The translations under genes were made by a program, and so were the position numbers. DNA of 64,000 nt from Lepraria neglecta (lineage: Eukaryota > Ascomycota > Lecanoromycetes > Lecanorales > Stereocaulaceae). The DNA lies in contig CM065647.1 in NCBI GenBank assembly GCA_033220425.1, positions 5,270,001 to 5,334,000 of the forward strand. Reading direction: 5' to 3'. The notes beneath the pieces were generated by a model that did no database searches, was not told where the DNA came from, and worked only from the letters and a program-made list of their open reading frames with translations. Position 1 is the first letter of the stretch, and every line of letters begins with the position of its first letter. This document shows positions 44,679-57,029 of this stretch, piece after piece.

Positions 44679-46218
44679 GAGTAGAAATGTGGAGGAGTAG
44701 GCTAGTCCCTCAGACTCACGGAAACAAAGATCAGGATTCGATCTCTTTTCAACGCAGCATCCCTGACTTGTCACCTTGCAGGGTTTTGATATACGACCAT
44801 ACTTGACATTTTTGATACTTTCTCGACCGGTGTAGAGTAGACCACGGCATCCCCCGATCCCAATACACCATGTAAGGCTGATCGGCAAGACAGCGAGCTA
44901 CGACCACCTACATTCTTTGTCCGAACACTAGTCGAGAGATCTCCCTCCGGCTGAGGGAGAAAATTGCCGTGAAATGATGGAATTGGTTCGCATGACAGAA
45001 ACTCGTGAAACCTTGCCGCGTTGGGGGACGTTTCGGAGAGAAAGACGGAATCATGCAAGTGTGTTGCATGCAGGATTTCTTGGCGGTGGCAGGTGGGGCA
45101 GTGCTTAGCCAGATTTCTGAAACATTTGCCTTTCTGGAACCTCGAGGCATAAAATTAATACGCCACTCTTCTTGTCGTCTAAGCATTACTGCAACGCAAG
45201 GAGAAGATGCCTTCTCTGTTGGAGAAGGATTGGAATGATGATTAAAGTCGAAATCGAATCAAACATTCTAGGAACGTCAAGCTTAGCGTACGAAAGATGC
45301 GACAACGCACTCATAATAGCCATATTCGAGTGAGGGTCCTGAGGCGGGGCTCTTCTCGATAAGATAATGAATGGAGACCCTGAAGGTCCTATACAGCTTG
45401 GCAAGTCATAAACATTGACTACGTCCTACAAAGGACAAGAGCTTGCTGGAGGCCTTTTAACGTTTTCAAAGCAAGTGCTTCGCCTCAAAAGGTTGAATGG
45501 ATCTTGACGTCTGTTTCAATGCTGTGCTTGGTGTGCTGGCGAATTAGCGAGAGAGTAGTTTGAACAGCAAGACATCGGGCAGCCTGAAGGGCTTTCGATG
45601 GCTCCTGCGTGAAGGGGGCTCAATTGGTGCAGCCGCTTTCTGCGGGAAGCTGAGCCACCTCTGGACAGCGCCACGTGCTAGCCGAACTAGGTTAGACACG
45701 GGCTGAAATGCTGTAACGACGATCAGCCCCAGGCATTTCGCTCACTCCGTCTCCTGATTAGGTAATTCTCCAGGGTCCGGGCTTCAAAGTTTCTAGGCCC
45801 AATCTCTGGCGTTAGGTTCACAATGAAGAGGATCGACGCAAGGAGCAGCGCTGTACAGCATTGCTCCGGTCATGCGGAGCCATCCATCTTTCTGGGCCAT
45901 GCCCAGGCACCACGGGCATCAACTGACTCCAATCCCCTCATCTTATACCAAGGCGCATTTTCCCTCCGCATGATATTGGCCAGGTTGGCTTTTTGGCGCA
46001 TTAAATCTCCCGCAGCCGAGTGGATCAGGCTAAACGTAGCCTTTCGGTAACCTCAATGTGAAACGTATAACTCAACGCGGGCCAACCCAGAGAGGTGCTG
46101 CCTTCTAATTTTGACTTAACAAATCTACCTACGCTTGAGCCCTCACGACTTGATCGACTTCCCATCTTCTGCTGAACAGCTCTCGTGTGACCCGACTGCT
46201 CCAGTGTAGGGACGATTT
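44679..46218. other. Intergenic, upstream of RBR ligase gene
   Basis: Short open frames at 45005-45404 on both strands have no convincing structure. One minus-strand segment ending near 45190 vaguely resembles the family helix but lacks the Trp strand. The last few hundred bases presumably hold the ligase promoter. Confidence 0.35.
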
Positions 46219-49089
46219 ATGGAGAATCTCAAAATGGGGAGATTCACGAACTACCTATTGGGAGGTAGTGCAAGTCCTACGGTAGGCGACGGCTATGGAG
46301 TCTTAGCAAAACCTGAGTCGTCGAAATCACCAAACCTGCTGCCGTCGATATCATCGATATCAACGGATCTTCGACCTTCGTCGTCGAAATCGTCGATTTC
46401 GCCAAATCTCAGTCCATCGATATCAACTGATTACTTCGGCTCTGTCAACTCTAAGGGCTCTGCAAACACTTCCCCAAACCCCTCTCTAAACCCATCAAAT
46501 CACCTCACAGATGAGGCTTTCTTTGGAACCTCGCAGCATATCACTCGCAGCCCAATAGCAGGCAAACCTGTTAGGATCGGCAATGGCGTCCGAGCACCAC
46601 GATCGTCTCTGAGATCATCTTTGGCCCAAACTGCTACAGCAACCACCCCAGAGGAAGCGCCACGTCCGAGTACGGAGTCATTCCACTCTGCTGCTCAGAA
46701 CTCGTCCCCTATCGAAGCCGCTCAGAATTTAGAGGAGATACCATGGCAGGACTACGAGATACCGGAAGAGCTGGGTTTAGTGAAGGAGGGTACACCCAGG
46801 GAGATTCGGAATATCATCCAGGAGTCTTTGGATGAACAGCGGGCAATGAGGGCTTCGAGAATGCAAGCCCAGGCTGAGGCGAATTTTACGCCCAACAGGA
46901 AAGCAGTGAACGTGAATACGAACATCTCACCAGTAGTCGCAGAAAGTTCTGCAATGGCATCCGCGCGGTCTACTCCGGGAAGCGAATACGCCACTAACAG
47001 CTCAACTAGCAGTCTAGATGTTACTCAAGAATCTGATACCAGTATAGAATCAGACGCGGAGGATGATGGCTTCCTCAAGCCGCTATCAAACTCACTTAGA
47101 CCATCTTCAGCGAACAACTCTCAAGAAAGCCTAGGGACGGAGGAAATGCAGAGTCCAACCCCTCGCGCAAAGATGACAGAATTGGAGAAGAAATTCCAGA
47201 AAAGCAAGCTAAAGACACGGAAAGGCTACAAAATGTTTAAAGTTTTACCAGGTAGGAAAATGAAGGATGAGCCTACGCCACCCTTTCTGAAGCCGGAGTC
47301 AGCTGTCAGTGAATGCATTAGCTGCTTTGACGACATACCCAACAAGAAAGCCGTGGACGTGCCATGCGGACACAAATACTGCTCGGGGTGTTTTTCACAT
47401 CTTGTCAGCACAGCAATTCTGAGCCAAGATACTTTTCCGCCTAAATGCTGCTTGTCAAAAGTCCCTATAACGACAATACGGCAGCATCTACCACCCAAAG
47501 ATATAGCCAAATTCAACGAGAAGGTCTTGGAGTACGCTGTTCCTGTGGCCAATCGCTACTATTGCGCCTCTCCCCAATGCGCGAAATGGATCGATACTCG
47601 TATCGCCAAACGAATAAATGGTGCATTGGAGTGTCCACATTGTAGAAATAAGTTATGTACTGTCTGCCGAGGACCCCAACATCCTTCGAATGAGGACTGC
47701 CCGCAGGACTTTGGCTTGGACAGGACGTTAGAACAAGCTGAAAGAGCTGGCTGGAGAAGGTGCTTCAACTGCAGAGCCATGGTGGAACTGAACACAGGGT
47801 GCAGGCACATCACTTGCAAGTGCAAAGCTGAGTTCTGGTAAGTCTATACATGCAGCAAATAAACTGAGCACACACTGAGCATTCTCAGCTATACTTGTGG
47901 TCTCAGGTGGCGAACATGCGCATGCACAGAAGCCGATCAAGTACGACGAGAACTGGAATTACGAACGCGACAGACACAGTTCGAGGCTGACCAAAGAGCC
48001 GAAGAAGAAGAAGTACGAGCCGTAATCGCAGCTGTCGAGGAAGCAGAACGGGCAATCCAGCGAGAGCGTGAAACCGAAGAAGCTCACGTAGAAGAAGAGG
48101 CACGCGAAATTGAAAGGCTCGAACAAGAGAGGCTAAGCAACATTGGCGATTATTACCAATACTTACGCAGCGTGTTAGAGCCCGTTCGCCTACACCAACG
48201 CCAGGCAATTGAAAAGCGCCATGGCCACGAATGGGAGGAGATTGACAGAGTCAGGGAGGATCTTGAATCGACCGAGAAGGTTGCAGAACGAGAGCACACC
48301 GTCAATGCCGAGAGGGAGAAAGTCATTGATAGGACCGATGGCGCAATCAAAACTTTACAGCGGAAGCATGCGACGACCATGATAGAAACCATCACTCGGC
48401 ACCGCAGAGCCCAGGATGGCCTCCTCGCAGCCTCCCTCGATGGCCCTGAGGTCGACGCTGAGACCCTCAAAGCGGAAACCTATGAACAGCTAATGCTAGC
48501 TCAAGAGCTCGAGCGCTCAACTTTGAAATCTCAACAAGCGCGTGAAATCCAAAAGTGGAGAGTCAGCGGCGAACAAGCACTCAATGATTTCGACTGCGAG
48601 AGTGTGATCTTACAGATGCGCCTCAAGGGCCTTGAAGATATTACCAAACTTGAGAAAGAGCTGAAAACCAAGGTTTCTGCCGACTCCAAATGGTTTGATC
48701 TCCTATTCTCAGAACGCATAACCATGCTATCCGAAGACGAGACACGCATGATGCGCACCGGTGCCGAAGCCCCTGCTGCGCCAAGACGATCCACTGTCAT
48801 CATGCCAGGGAAAGAAGCTGCATCGCCAGCGTCAGCGTCAGTGCCAGGAACATTCTCAACGCCAAGGCAAGAGCTGCCTACTGCTCAATCGATGAGAGAA
48901 CAGCTCGGGATAACCCCGCGTCCGCACACACATCAGAATTGGTACAGAGGCGTGAACAAAAGAGGTGGGAGATTCGAGCCGGACTGGGAGGAACTTCATC
49001 AGATTGCGGCGCCTAATGGACGGGGAGCGGATGAGACGAGAGCGAACTGGAAGCGGTCGGTTGTTAGCTCGACTGTCAGGGTTGGGTGA
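46219..49089 (+). CDS. RBR-type E3 ubiquitin ligase with coiled-coil tail
   Basis: Exons 46219-47837 and 47889-49089 give 939 aa. Residues 1-365 are Ser/Thr/Pro-rich and include duplicated SS(K)S..SPSISTDYF-type stretches. RING1 begins near residue 366 (CISCFDD..VDVPCGHKYCSGCF), followed by an in-between-RING domain with CASPQCAKWID and CPHCRNKLCTVCRG. RING2 is near residue 515 (CFNCRAMVELNTGCRHITC) and ends CYTCGLRWRTCAC across the intron. The RING2 acceptor Cys expected for the thioester step lies in the GCRHITCKC run. A long charged, coiled-coil-like region (about 550-800) follows. RBR ligases relay ubiquitin through RING2 Cys; substrate is unknown here. There is a second possible ATG at codon 6. 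The gene is complete. Confidence 0.88.
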
Positions 49090-49324
49090 AATGCTATTAG
49101 AGTAGCATCTGGATCGTGTCGTCTGTCTTGCGTACGGTGTTGGGGATGGCTAACAGGAGGAATATACCCATTCGATATGAATTTGGCATAATTTAGTATT
49201 TGTAACTTCAGATTTCAACTCATTAATACCTTTTCCATCCAGGCCGCTGCGCTATTAGTACAGAAAGAGTGTTAGGACGGTCCACAATTGACGGTCAGCC
49301 TTCCGCACCCGGTTATCTTCAAGC
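49090..49324. other. Short intergenic region
   Basis: Nothing recognised between the RBR ligase gene and the FSH1 relic. Confidence 0.4.
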
Positions 49325-49786
49325 TACACCTTCGATTTCGCTGACGCGCCATATCCAGGCATCAACGCAATATGTACAATCTGAGGGACTTTGATTTCTG
49401 GCGCGGAATCTCAATCGCTCATATCCGCGCAACACACACCTGGCTCGTAGACCTCATCGAACGCGATGGTCCCTGCGACGGCGTCATCTGCTTCTCTCAA
49501 GGCTGTTCCCTGATAGCCAGTTCCCTGCTGTACTACGCGGTCGAATCCCCTGCGTGCACCACTGTCCTTTGAGAGGGCAGTTCTTATCTGTGTGTGATGT
49601 TTCTTTACCCGTGGTAGAGGATCTGGGCCTGAGTATATCGAAGAAGGCGTGGGAGGCGTCTGGTCATACATGGAGGCCCATGCGAGAAACCGCATCAGAC
49701 GTGAAAATCACGGCGGCGGGTCCGGATCCAATATGTACCAAGCGCGGTATTGGTATCCAGGATATCGTTGACACGAGGGTGACCTA
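49325..49786 (+). pseudogene. FSH1-like serine hydrolase relic
   Basis: The nucleophile elbow is clear: WLVDLIERDGPCDGVICFSQG (in two parts: WLVDLIERDGPCDG and VICFSQG) at 49440-49505, typical of FSH1-type alpha/beta hydrolases. Ahead of it YTFDFADAPYPG lies in another frame. After it the frame ends at TGA near 49571, and a shifted frame continues DVSLPVVEDLGLSISKKAW, again family-like. The N-terminal Gly-rich strand and the C-terminal catalytic His are not found. At least two frame breaks and missing ends indicate a decayed gene. Intact FSH1 enzymes are small (about 240-280 aa) esterases. Confidence 0.55.
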
Positions 49787-50932
49787 GTACACGATCCGCA
49801 AACTCCACCCGGCTAACCAGTATCCTGGAAGGTTGAGAATCAAGATAACAATCGCTCATGGCTTCCGTGGTAAGGAGCTAAAATATACGACAAGCATGCA
49901 GAAGGAGGAAACAACGGTGGGAGGATATGGCATTCCGAGAAGGACGTCGGGCCCAAGCTAACTTTAATCGAGCCGAATCCGAGCGAAGACTAAAAGATTG
50001 GCGAATTGATGGAATGGCATCTCACTAAAATAGATGCAATTTGTAAACATCGACTTGGAATGTAGAGAAGATGTTGTTTTCGTAACATCCAGCCACAACA
50101 TCCAACCACAAGCTCAAGAAGCCGATGCAGTTCTCACAAACATTTCGCCCTATGCGGGTACCTTATTGAGGCGTAGCTCGACTGATGGGGACACTGTCAT
50201 CATCGCCAAAAGAAAGCCCGTCTCAATTACATGTACGCGATTTATCCTTGGACCGTTTCACATAAGCAATTCCTATTTATCTTCGCTACGAAAATACAGA
50301 AAATCTGTAACGAAGCACGGCGAACATTACGATGCGGAATTGAAATGTCTAGCTATTTTGAGACTAGCTCAAAATCTTAAATATCAGCGTTCTCTCTTTC
50401 CCTTCCTCCGTTCCTTGCTCTTTCCTCACTCATCTACAACTAGAGTCATCCATCACTGGCAGTGACTTCTACTCTTTCTTCACTCATCTATCACTACAGC
50501 TGAGATGGCCATGTCAAAGACTCGGCTTCCAGCATCCCTGTCTCTCTGGCTTCTGTCCGGGAATGCAAACAACTGTGCTAGTGCTTTAACGCGCTCGGTG
50601 GGGAATGTGCTTCCATCACTTGCTAAATTTGTTTCTTGCTCTGATAACATGGTTTGCGATGCCTACACGCTGATTTTCCCTAACCCAGCGAGCGAGACGC
50701 GTTGACTGCCAAGCCAAATCACATTCCTAATAAACCACACCCAAAGCACCGCAAGAATGTCGCGATAGCCGTTTGCAATACCTAAATTACCTTAATCTTG
50801 CCTAATTATATCTTGATACTATTTTCCTGTCTCTCCTTATTGCTCTCATTTTGGCTTTAAAGCTTGGGTTCCAAACGAAACCCCTTTGCTTTCTATATTA
50901 TCTTTAATTTTCATTTTTTCCAAGCTGCCGGT
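49787..50932. other. Intergenic, nothing recognised
   Basis: An open frame at 50034-50465 has protein-like composition but no domain or supporting structure. No RNA gene or repeat is recognised. Confidence 0.35.
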
Positions 50933-53072
50933 ATGAGGTCCCCCACCTTGGCCTTGGCTCTGTGCATTATCTCTTCGACCACCACGACACTCGCTCAAAC
51001 TGTGATTACGGTTCGCGTAGGGACAGGCGACTGCGGCGTTAGCCCGAATACTGCCATCACTGCCCCGCTTGGTGGCTCCACTGGCTCTGGATTAGGCTCC
51101 GAAAACGGGGGAAACGGGGGTTCAGGAATCCCAGCTACCAGCACTGAAATACCAGCATCATTGACCTCTTCTAGTGCCGCGTAAGCCATTCAGCTCGTAT
51201 GCCTGGAATTGCAATAGCTGATCATTGATAGCGCACCGTCTTCATCTTCGCCTCCGGTATCAGAATTCTTGGTCGGTTTTCAAACTGCGCCTAACAGCCG
51301 AAATCGAAAACTTCGTCGCGATACGGGGATAACATCAGGCTTCATTACTCCAGCTGGCACGGTAACATCCGACTGCACCCAGTCGGATGTGTGCTACATA
51401 AATTCACAAGGACAACTATCATTAGTAAGTGGGGCAACCTACTCAACCAACACCGGGTTGGCATCCGAGCCTTTTGTCCCTTCAACTTCACCTGGCACCA
51501 TATCTACGACTTGGCAACTATCCGGGACGGTGGTTAAATGGAACCACGTAGGGTTCTTGAATGGCACTGCTGCCTTATGCCTGGACCCTACATCTGGGAC
51601 TGTCCAAGTCTACTTCACCTCCCCGCCTCCCACGAGCTGTATCTCAGTGATATTGACTTCAGTATCAGGTGAGGAAAGCCTGATGTCTTCATGGAGGGAC
51701 CTGCTAATAAGTTATAGTATCTTCATGTTCCGGTCTCCCGCCCTCTGCTACTAGCGTCCCTCCCACCCCTGCTACGGGAACCACTGCCGGCAGTACCCTT
51801 TCGCCATCAACCTCCAACGTGGTGTTCGGCACCACGACAACCTATGCAGGCACCAACAGCGCAATTTCTCAAAGATCTTCTGGCTCGATTCCCACAACTG
51901 CCATTTCTCAGGGTTCTTCTGCCTCAACTCCCACAACTGCAATCTTTCAAGCCTCTTCTGGCTCAACGCCAACAACCGCGGTTTCTCAGAGTTCTCCTGG
52001 CTCAACTCTTCCCACAACGGCGGTCACTCCGGTCCTTTCCAGCCCAACTACCCCTGCAGGCACTCCGAATACGGTGACTATAGCGACTGTCATCACGACT
52101 GGAAACCTATTGTATACCACGACTTTGAGTTCAGCAAATACGGTCGAGGTCGAAGTCATCCAACCCACGCCCGTATACTCGACCATTTACACAGGCTCGG
52201 TGTTGGCAACAACCACAGTAACAGCTGCTGGCGGACAGCCCACTATCGAATATCTTGATCCAATTCAGTACGTCACCGGCACTCCGTTGACGCAAGGGCT
52301 CGTCCCGACCACGGAAACGCTCGGCAATCCTCCGACCGAGACCTTAGTCGTTGTGGTTCCAACGGGGACCCTCTGCCCGCCGACGTCAGCAACTGCATTT
52401 ACCCAGTACTACACAGGCATTGGATATACGTTGAACTCTGCCAGTCTCGGAAGCACTGATCCGACAGATTACACACCTCCAATATCCACGACTTACTCCG
52501 CATCAACTGGTCGGGCCGTTTCCAATCAACTTTGCTCATGTTCAGCCTACCAGAATGGGTTCCCATCGTACGTAATATACTATTCCATTTTAACCGGTAC
52601 ATGGACCTGCGTCATCTACAGCCGGCCAAATTCAAATATAGCCTATTTCAGTGTAGCGAACAGCGATGCAACAGTCGTGGCTGGCTACAGTCAGCATCTT
52701 GGAACGTTATCAAGCAGCAATCCTCAACCGAAATGCGCTCAATACTATTCTGGTGTAGGATACGACCAAGTCCCCAACCCCGGCGCCAATTCGAGCATCG
52801 CAAACGCGACCGCAGGGACTCCTAATCCCATAACGACTTATTACCAGAATGGCGGCTACACTGCATTGCAACTTCTTGATTCCTGCGCAACTGACACCTA
52901 CTCCGTTTCTTTCCAATCATACGACCTACATTTCAACATATCGGCGAATTTGTGGTTTTGCATCGCGTATTCCTACTTCAACCCCGGCCCCTCTGAGGAC
53001 CCACAAGAAACCACTGAGGTTGCAGACAGTAATGTGGGCCAGGCTTACGGATGCAATGTCGAATTTTATTAG
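50933..53072 (+). CDS. Secreted Ser/Thr-rich Cys-module protein
   Basis: Exons 50933-51180, 51232-51668 and 51718-53072 give 679 aa. A signal peptide of about 21 residues (MRSPTLALALCIIS..LAQ) precedes a Gly/Ser linker. A beta-rich segment with paired Cys (SDCTQSDVCYINSQGQLSLV, then LSGTVVKWNHVGFLNGTAALC) resembles the fungal DUF7908-type domain; I am only moderately sure of the name. A mucin-like stretch has four imperfect repeats of about 13 residues (SSGSTPTTAISQ-like). The C-terminal third has two related Cys modules, each starting C(A/T)..QYY(S/T)G(I/V)GY and containing two or more further Cys. No GPI signal or transmembrane span is visible. It is likely an extracellular or wall-associated protein; ligand unknown. 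Confidence 0.75.
51886..52014 (+). repeat. Coding tandem repeats in secreted protein
   Basis: About four imperfect copies of a 39-45 bp unit encode the S-S-G-S-T-P-T-T-A-[IV] repeats. Differences are mainly third-base changes, with one inserted codon in the last unit (TLPTTA). Confidence 0.7.
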
Positions 53073-53667
53073 AGTATCTCGGATGAGCTGAGATGATTGC
53101 ATGTACACTGTCCGAAGCATTTCTTTTCTCCATAGATTTAATACCACTAGGGTAAAGGTTTTGCAAGAGATAACCAGGCGCACTTTTCTTTCCACATTCA
53201 TAGTCGTGATCCCGACGATGGAAAGCCATCATCGAGTGCTGCGCTGTGTCGAGAAACCCTCTAGAGCGGTTCAACTTCTCCGTGTTCATGCTGAGGACAA
53301 CTTCCACCCGAACACTCCTCAACTTCAAACTTGAGCAAACATTCAACTGCCTAGCCCTCAATCCTAGCGCCACTCGCGTCCACTGCTCCTCTTCAGCCCC
53401 TCCTATCAAATCAACATGGACTCTACATGACCCCATAATTTTCTCCATCGGGAGTTCGAATTCATCGTGGGGCTCTCCGATGTGGAATCGACCCTCGACG
53501 TGCGAATCAGGTAGTTGGCGGATAGCGGCGCTGCAGTCAAGGAATTGGGGACGGCGGATGAAGGCAGTGGAAATTGCCGGTGTTTAGGGTGCTAGATTGA
53601 TTAATGTGCCCGTGGGCTGCAAGACTGACACGTTATTGGAGTCCAAAGCTGACACAATATTCCTAGC
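53073..53667. other. Intergenic, convergent gene ends
   Basis: Nothing supported. It lies between the 3' ends of the secreted proteins at 50933-53072 (+) and 53668-54273 (-). Confidence 0.4.
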
Positions 53668-54273
53668 TTACAAGCTAGATGCCCCAACCGTCTCGTTATT
53701 CCCCCCAATACCCCCCTGAATAGCATTGTACCCCAACGTAATACTAATCCCGTGACCACTCCCAGCAAATATATAGCCCCCGGCCGTTCTCGGGCTCCGC
53801 GACGATACCCCAGGAATCTGACATACAAAGTTCAAATCCAAAGCCCGAGACGCTATATGCGACCAGAGTATCCCTTTCTCCGATCTATCGCTCGGGTTCA
53901 CTAGCTCGACAATGACTTTGCATGTATGATATATTGTTGTAACGGGGAGAGAAAAGGGATTCAGAGGGAAGCCAGTGTGGAAGTCGCCAGGAAATGAGGG
54001 GGAGGGGAGGTGGTGGATGGCAGCTTCACAATCCCTGAATAGGGGATAGACGAGGGTCATGGTGGAGCAGTGGTAATCGTTGTTAGATTGGGGAGGCGAT
54101 GTGAGGTTTCCGTTCTTGGCGCCTCCGCTGGCGGTTTCGTCGGAGGGCATGGTCTGAATTAGGGTTGAGGATGGTGGAAGCGTTATGGTGGGGCTAATAG
54201 CAAAGGTATTGAAGAGGAGAAGTAGAAGCTGTAGACAGGAGAAACCTTTGACCACTGCCATGACAAAAGCCAT
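53668..54273 (-). CDS. Small secreted four-Cys protein
   Basis: Single exon of 201 aa with the ATG at 54273; the upstream codons of the open frame carry no ATG. A strong signal peptide (about 25 residues: VVKGFSCLQLLLLLFNTF) is followed by a Ser/Thr-rich stretch and a domain with a fixed Cys pattern: YHCSTMTLVYPLFRDCEAAI, then HTCKVIVEL, then LNFVCQIP, with Gly-rich strands at the end (GGYIFAGSGHGISITLGY). This layout, with dC..ai..lP and C-x-[VI]-x-[VI], is common in fungal secreted proteins of unknown role, some of them candidate effectors or cell-wall-associated factors. No enzymatic motif is visible. The gene is complete. Confidence 0.75.
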   Translation of the reverse strand: MAFVMAVVKGFSCLQLLLLLFNTFAISPTITLPPSSTLIQTMPSDETASGGAKNGNLTSPPQSNNDYHCSTMTLVYPLFRDCEAAIHHLPSPSFPGDFHTGFPLNPFSLPVTTIYHTCKVIVELVNPSDRSEKGILWSHIASRALDLNFVCQIPGVSSRSPRTAGGYIFAGSGHGISITLGYNAIQGGIGGNNETVGASSL

Positions 54274-55278
54274 CCGTCTCAGCAAATTGGATCAGTGAAC
54301 ATGGAAATTGAGAGATGCAATACACTTTGCTCGAGCAAGCTGCGTAGCGGTACGCGATTACGCATGAGCTTTCGCATTGCCGTTCAACTACACGCGCCGC
54401 ACTCTGCCTCCCCATTATGCGAAAAAGCCGCAACGCCTAAATCGTCACGGCGCAGCATGGACATTTTCGTTGATATTAAATGCCGCTGTTTTGCTGACTC
54501 AGAGCCGCATACTTTAGAACCCCCCACAGCTAGTCCGCTCTAGCGTCCACGTTGGAATCCTGGACCGCTGAGTCCAAGGTGAAGCGCTCAGATAGCGGAG
54601 GTTCACTATCGGAAGCAAATGATGATTTAATTTTGGTGGCCCTAGAGCGACCAGCGTGGTCAGCTCTTCTTGTTGATGATTGGAGATGTCGTTCTCTTCA
54701 TTGCTCATGCCAGACTCAGGAGCTTCTATCATCTTCTTCATTGTGACACACAGCATCCACCGGGCCCCACCGACTTGTGACTACTGCCGAGAGGGGCGTC
54801 AAGTTTCGTTGCCACTGTGCCCCGGAGCATCACAGCATGCAACGGACGGAATTTCATTGAACATGGCACCTCCACTTTGTCAAGCCACAGGCCAGTACGA
54901 CAATGTCATTGTCAGAACCGTCCTCATCCGGTAGCTCAAAGGTTTCAAAAAGGCATTGTGACAGGCGTTTCCTTCGCTCTGTTGCCACAATGAATGCAGG
55001 ACACGACAATGACTGGCCAGAAGTTGCACAAAACTCTTCTTAGTGTCTGCCATCCAAAATTTCAGAAGATATCAAAAGTTTCACAAAGACATCGCACAGA
55101 AATCCATGCATCAGTTGACACAAATGACTCTACAATTCTTGAATACAAATACTGAGTTTTATCTTCCATCTTCCATGCATCATCCACCACCAAACTCAAA
55201 CCAAATTCCCATCAACCGACCCGGAAACCCCAAAGCAATCCCAGTAGTCAAGACAGACCAAGCACGCACCTCAACAAC
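54274..55278. other. Intergenic, nothing recognised
   Basis: Short chance frames only. No supported feature between the secreted protein start and the Cys-rich mini-protein. Confidence 0.4.
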
Positions 55279-55521
55279 ATGCCTCGCCCACTCTCCTCCA
55301 CCTCCCAAGCGGAGTCTTCAAATGACAACAACGTTATCTCAACGGTCCCACCAACAGCACCAGCGGCCACCTCTGCCATCAAGTCAGCAGTCGCAACTCA
55401 GAATGCAGCCGGCGATGTAACCTGCTGCAAGTGCGGTGGGCTCGTGAATTGGCAGTCCCGCTATTACTGCTTTACGTGCCGCTGCGGCCATAATCGTTGC
55501 AATAACTGCCGCGTTCAATGA
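55279..55521 (+). CDS. Small Cys-rich (zinc-ribbon-like) protein, 80 aa
   Basis: Single ORF with ATG at 55279 and TGA at 55519. The first 48 residues are Ser/Ala/Thr-rich. The C-terminus holds CCKCGGLVNW followed by YYCFTCRCGHNRCNNCRVQ, giving four C-x-C/C-x-x-C pairs that could bind one or two zinc ions. This type of short C-terminal finger is seen in many small fungal proteins without assigned function. There is no signal peptide. The rest of the region gives no context for a partner. Because of its size the call rests on the Cys pattern and the clean stop position. Confidence 0.6.
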   Translation: MPRPLSSTSQAESSNDNNVISTVPPTAPAATSAIKSAVATQNAAGDVTCCKCGGLVNWQSRYYCFTCRCGHNRCNNCRVQ

Positions 55522-57029
55522 TCGCGAGGTTGAAACGACGGGGGATGTAATGGGTGGAATGGCTAAGAGATAGACGGCGGAAGTGCTTGCATGCGACTTG
55601 ATTTGGATTCTTCTGTTTTGCGTGAGAGGTGTATTGTAGGGGAAAGCATAGAAACTTGCATTTTGTAACAACAAATGTTCGAAATGTTCGTGTTCGTGTG
55701 CAATTTTGATACGTGTCCATATACGAGACTTCATTCTATGATAGAGTCTTGCATTTTCTCGAGTAGTAGCGGGATTTCACAACGTCGCAAGTATCTTGTG
55801 ACAAATCATTCTTGCGCTAACGGCAGAACGAAGGTAGGAAATGCCATTCTTGTGCATGAGGATAGAAGAACCTAAATTAATCCATTGGTACAAATTCCCT
55901 ACACCTTTCCGCCCTAAAGTTTCCCTTTCCGGTCACAGGAGCAGGATAGGCCCTGGTTTGTATATCTATCGGTCGTTTTTTTTCCATGCGCCGGCTCTTC
56001 TTGAGCAGAAACATGCTTTCTTCCTGCGTTCTTGAGGCTTCTCCGCTCTAATTCCTCGGTCTTCGCAGCTGGTCCCTTTGAGTGTTGGTAATAGCGTAGA
56101 AAGACACTTCCATAAGTCGCAGCGTGTTGCCAGCCTCTGACATCCCATGCAACGTAGCTCCACCAAGGATTGTGTTTCTCAGATCGCAATGTATATCGTA
56201 GCAACCTCCGCCGTGTGGTTCTGACTTTGGGCTCAGCCAACCGGTACAAGAAGAGACAGAAAACGCAATTATGCTCAAAAGTTCAGGGTCCGACTTGTAA
56301 AGTGAACGTCCAGCTCGGACTCACAAAAGCTGCTTGGAACAATTGAAACGTGAATTAATGGCTCGGGATATATAAGCACGGAATGGCTGAGTGCTTGCGT
56401 GTTCTGTCATCAGTTAAAGTCAGCAGATAATCAGCTTATTCTATAGACATCGTTTCGGCGTTTCAGGCCAGGCCGAGATCGATTCCACGATACTTTCGAT
56501 GACGATTCTTTGGATACTTCTTTTAAACATCATACCTGGTTAAGAGGTCAAGTTATGATCCGGAGGATGTCACGGCATGCCGTTTAAGCTTATATATTTC
56601 TCGATCGCCGTAATCGTATTGTTGTCCGAGAGGTGGTGAAGGGCGGTTGTAATAATCCAATGATTACGGCGAGAGATGATCGCTGGCTGTCATCACTGCG
56701 CCTTTAGGGGGATAGTGGGCTAATAATAGTGGGCTAATAGTGCGCTCATAGCGCGACTCTCAAGGAAGTTGATGCATCCGGGGGCGCAGCCAAGCCTCGG
56801 TAGAAGCCGCCGAAAAACGCATCCCCAGACTTCCGTCTGATTGCGCTGTAATCTGCAGCGTCATACATACAAATTGCTACATTAATCATACGCGTCCCGA
56901 CACTTCCTCTCACCCATCTATATCTCAGGTACTATCCTATGTCCCATCATCTCATGGATATGACTGTTGTTGAGTGCCCTCAGAGTCAAGAGTGAATGTC
57001 AACAGTCGCCACCCCGCAGTGCTTCACTT
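55522..57029. other. Intergenic, no gene supported
   Basis: No ORF with a start and motif. A TATA-like GGGATATATAAGC at about 56365-56378 and several AT-rich stretches occur; the promoter of the PA/RING gene probably lies in the last few hundred bases. Confidence 0.35.

Noticed and set aside
45186-45404. Possible eleventh member of the small family on the minus strand
   Set aside because: Only a weak match to the terminal helix. No strand with Trp and no helix-strand half could be found upstream.
50034-50465. 143-codon plus-strand ORF
   Set aside because: It starts from a weak ATG with no recognisable motif. The composition changes half way and no homologous pattern is known to me.
52978-53448. 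Minus-strand ORF of 156 codons overlapping the secreted protein 3' end
   Set aside because: It is antisense to the last 95 bp of a well-supported gene, and its reading has no motif or signal peptide.
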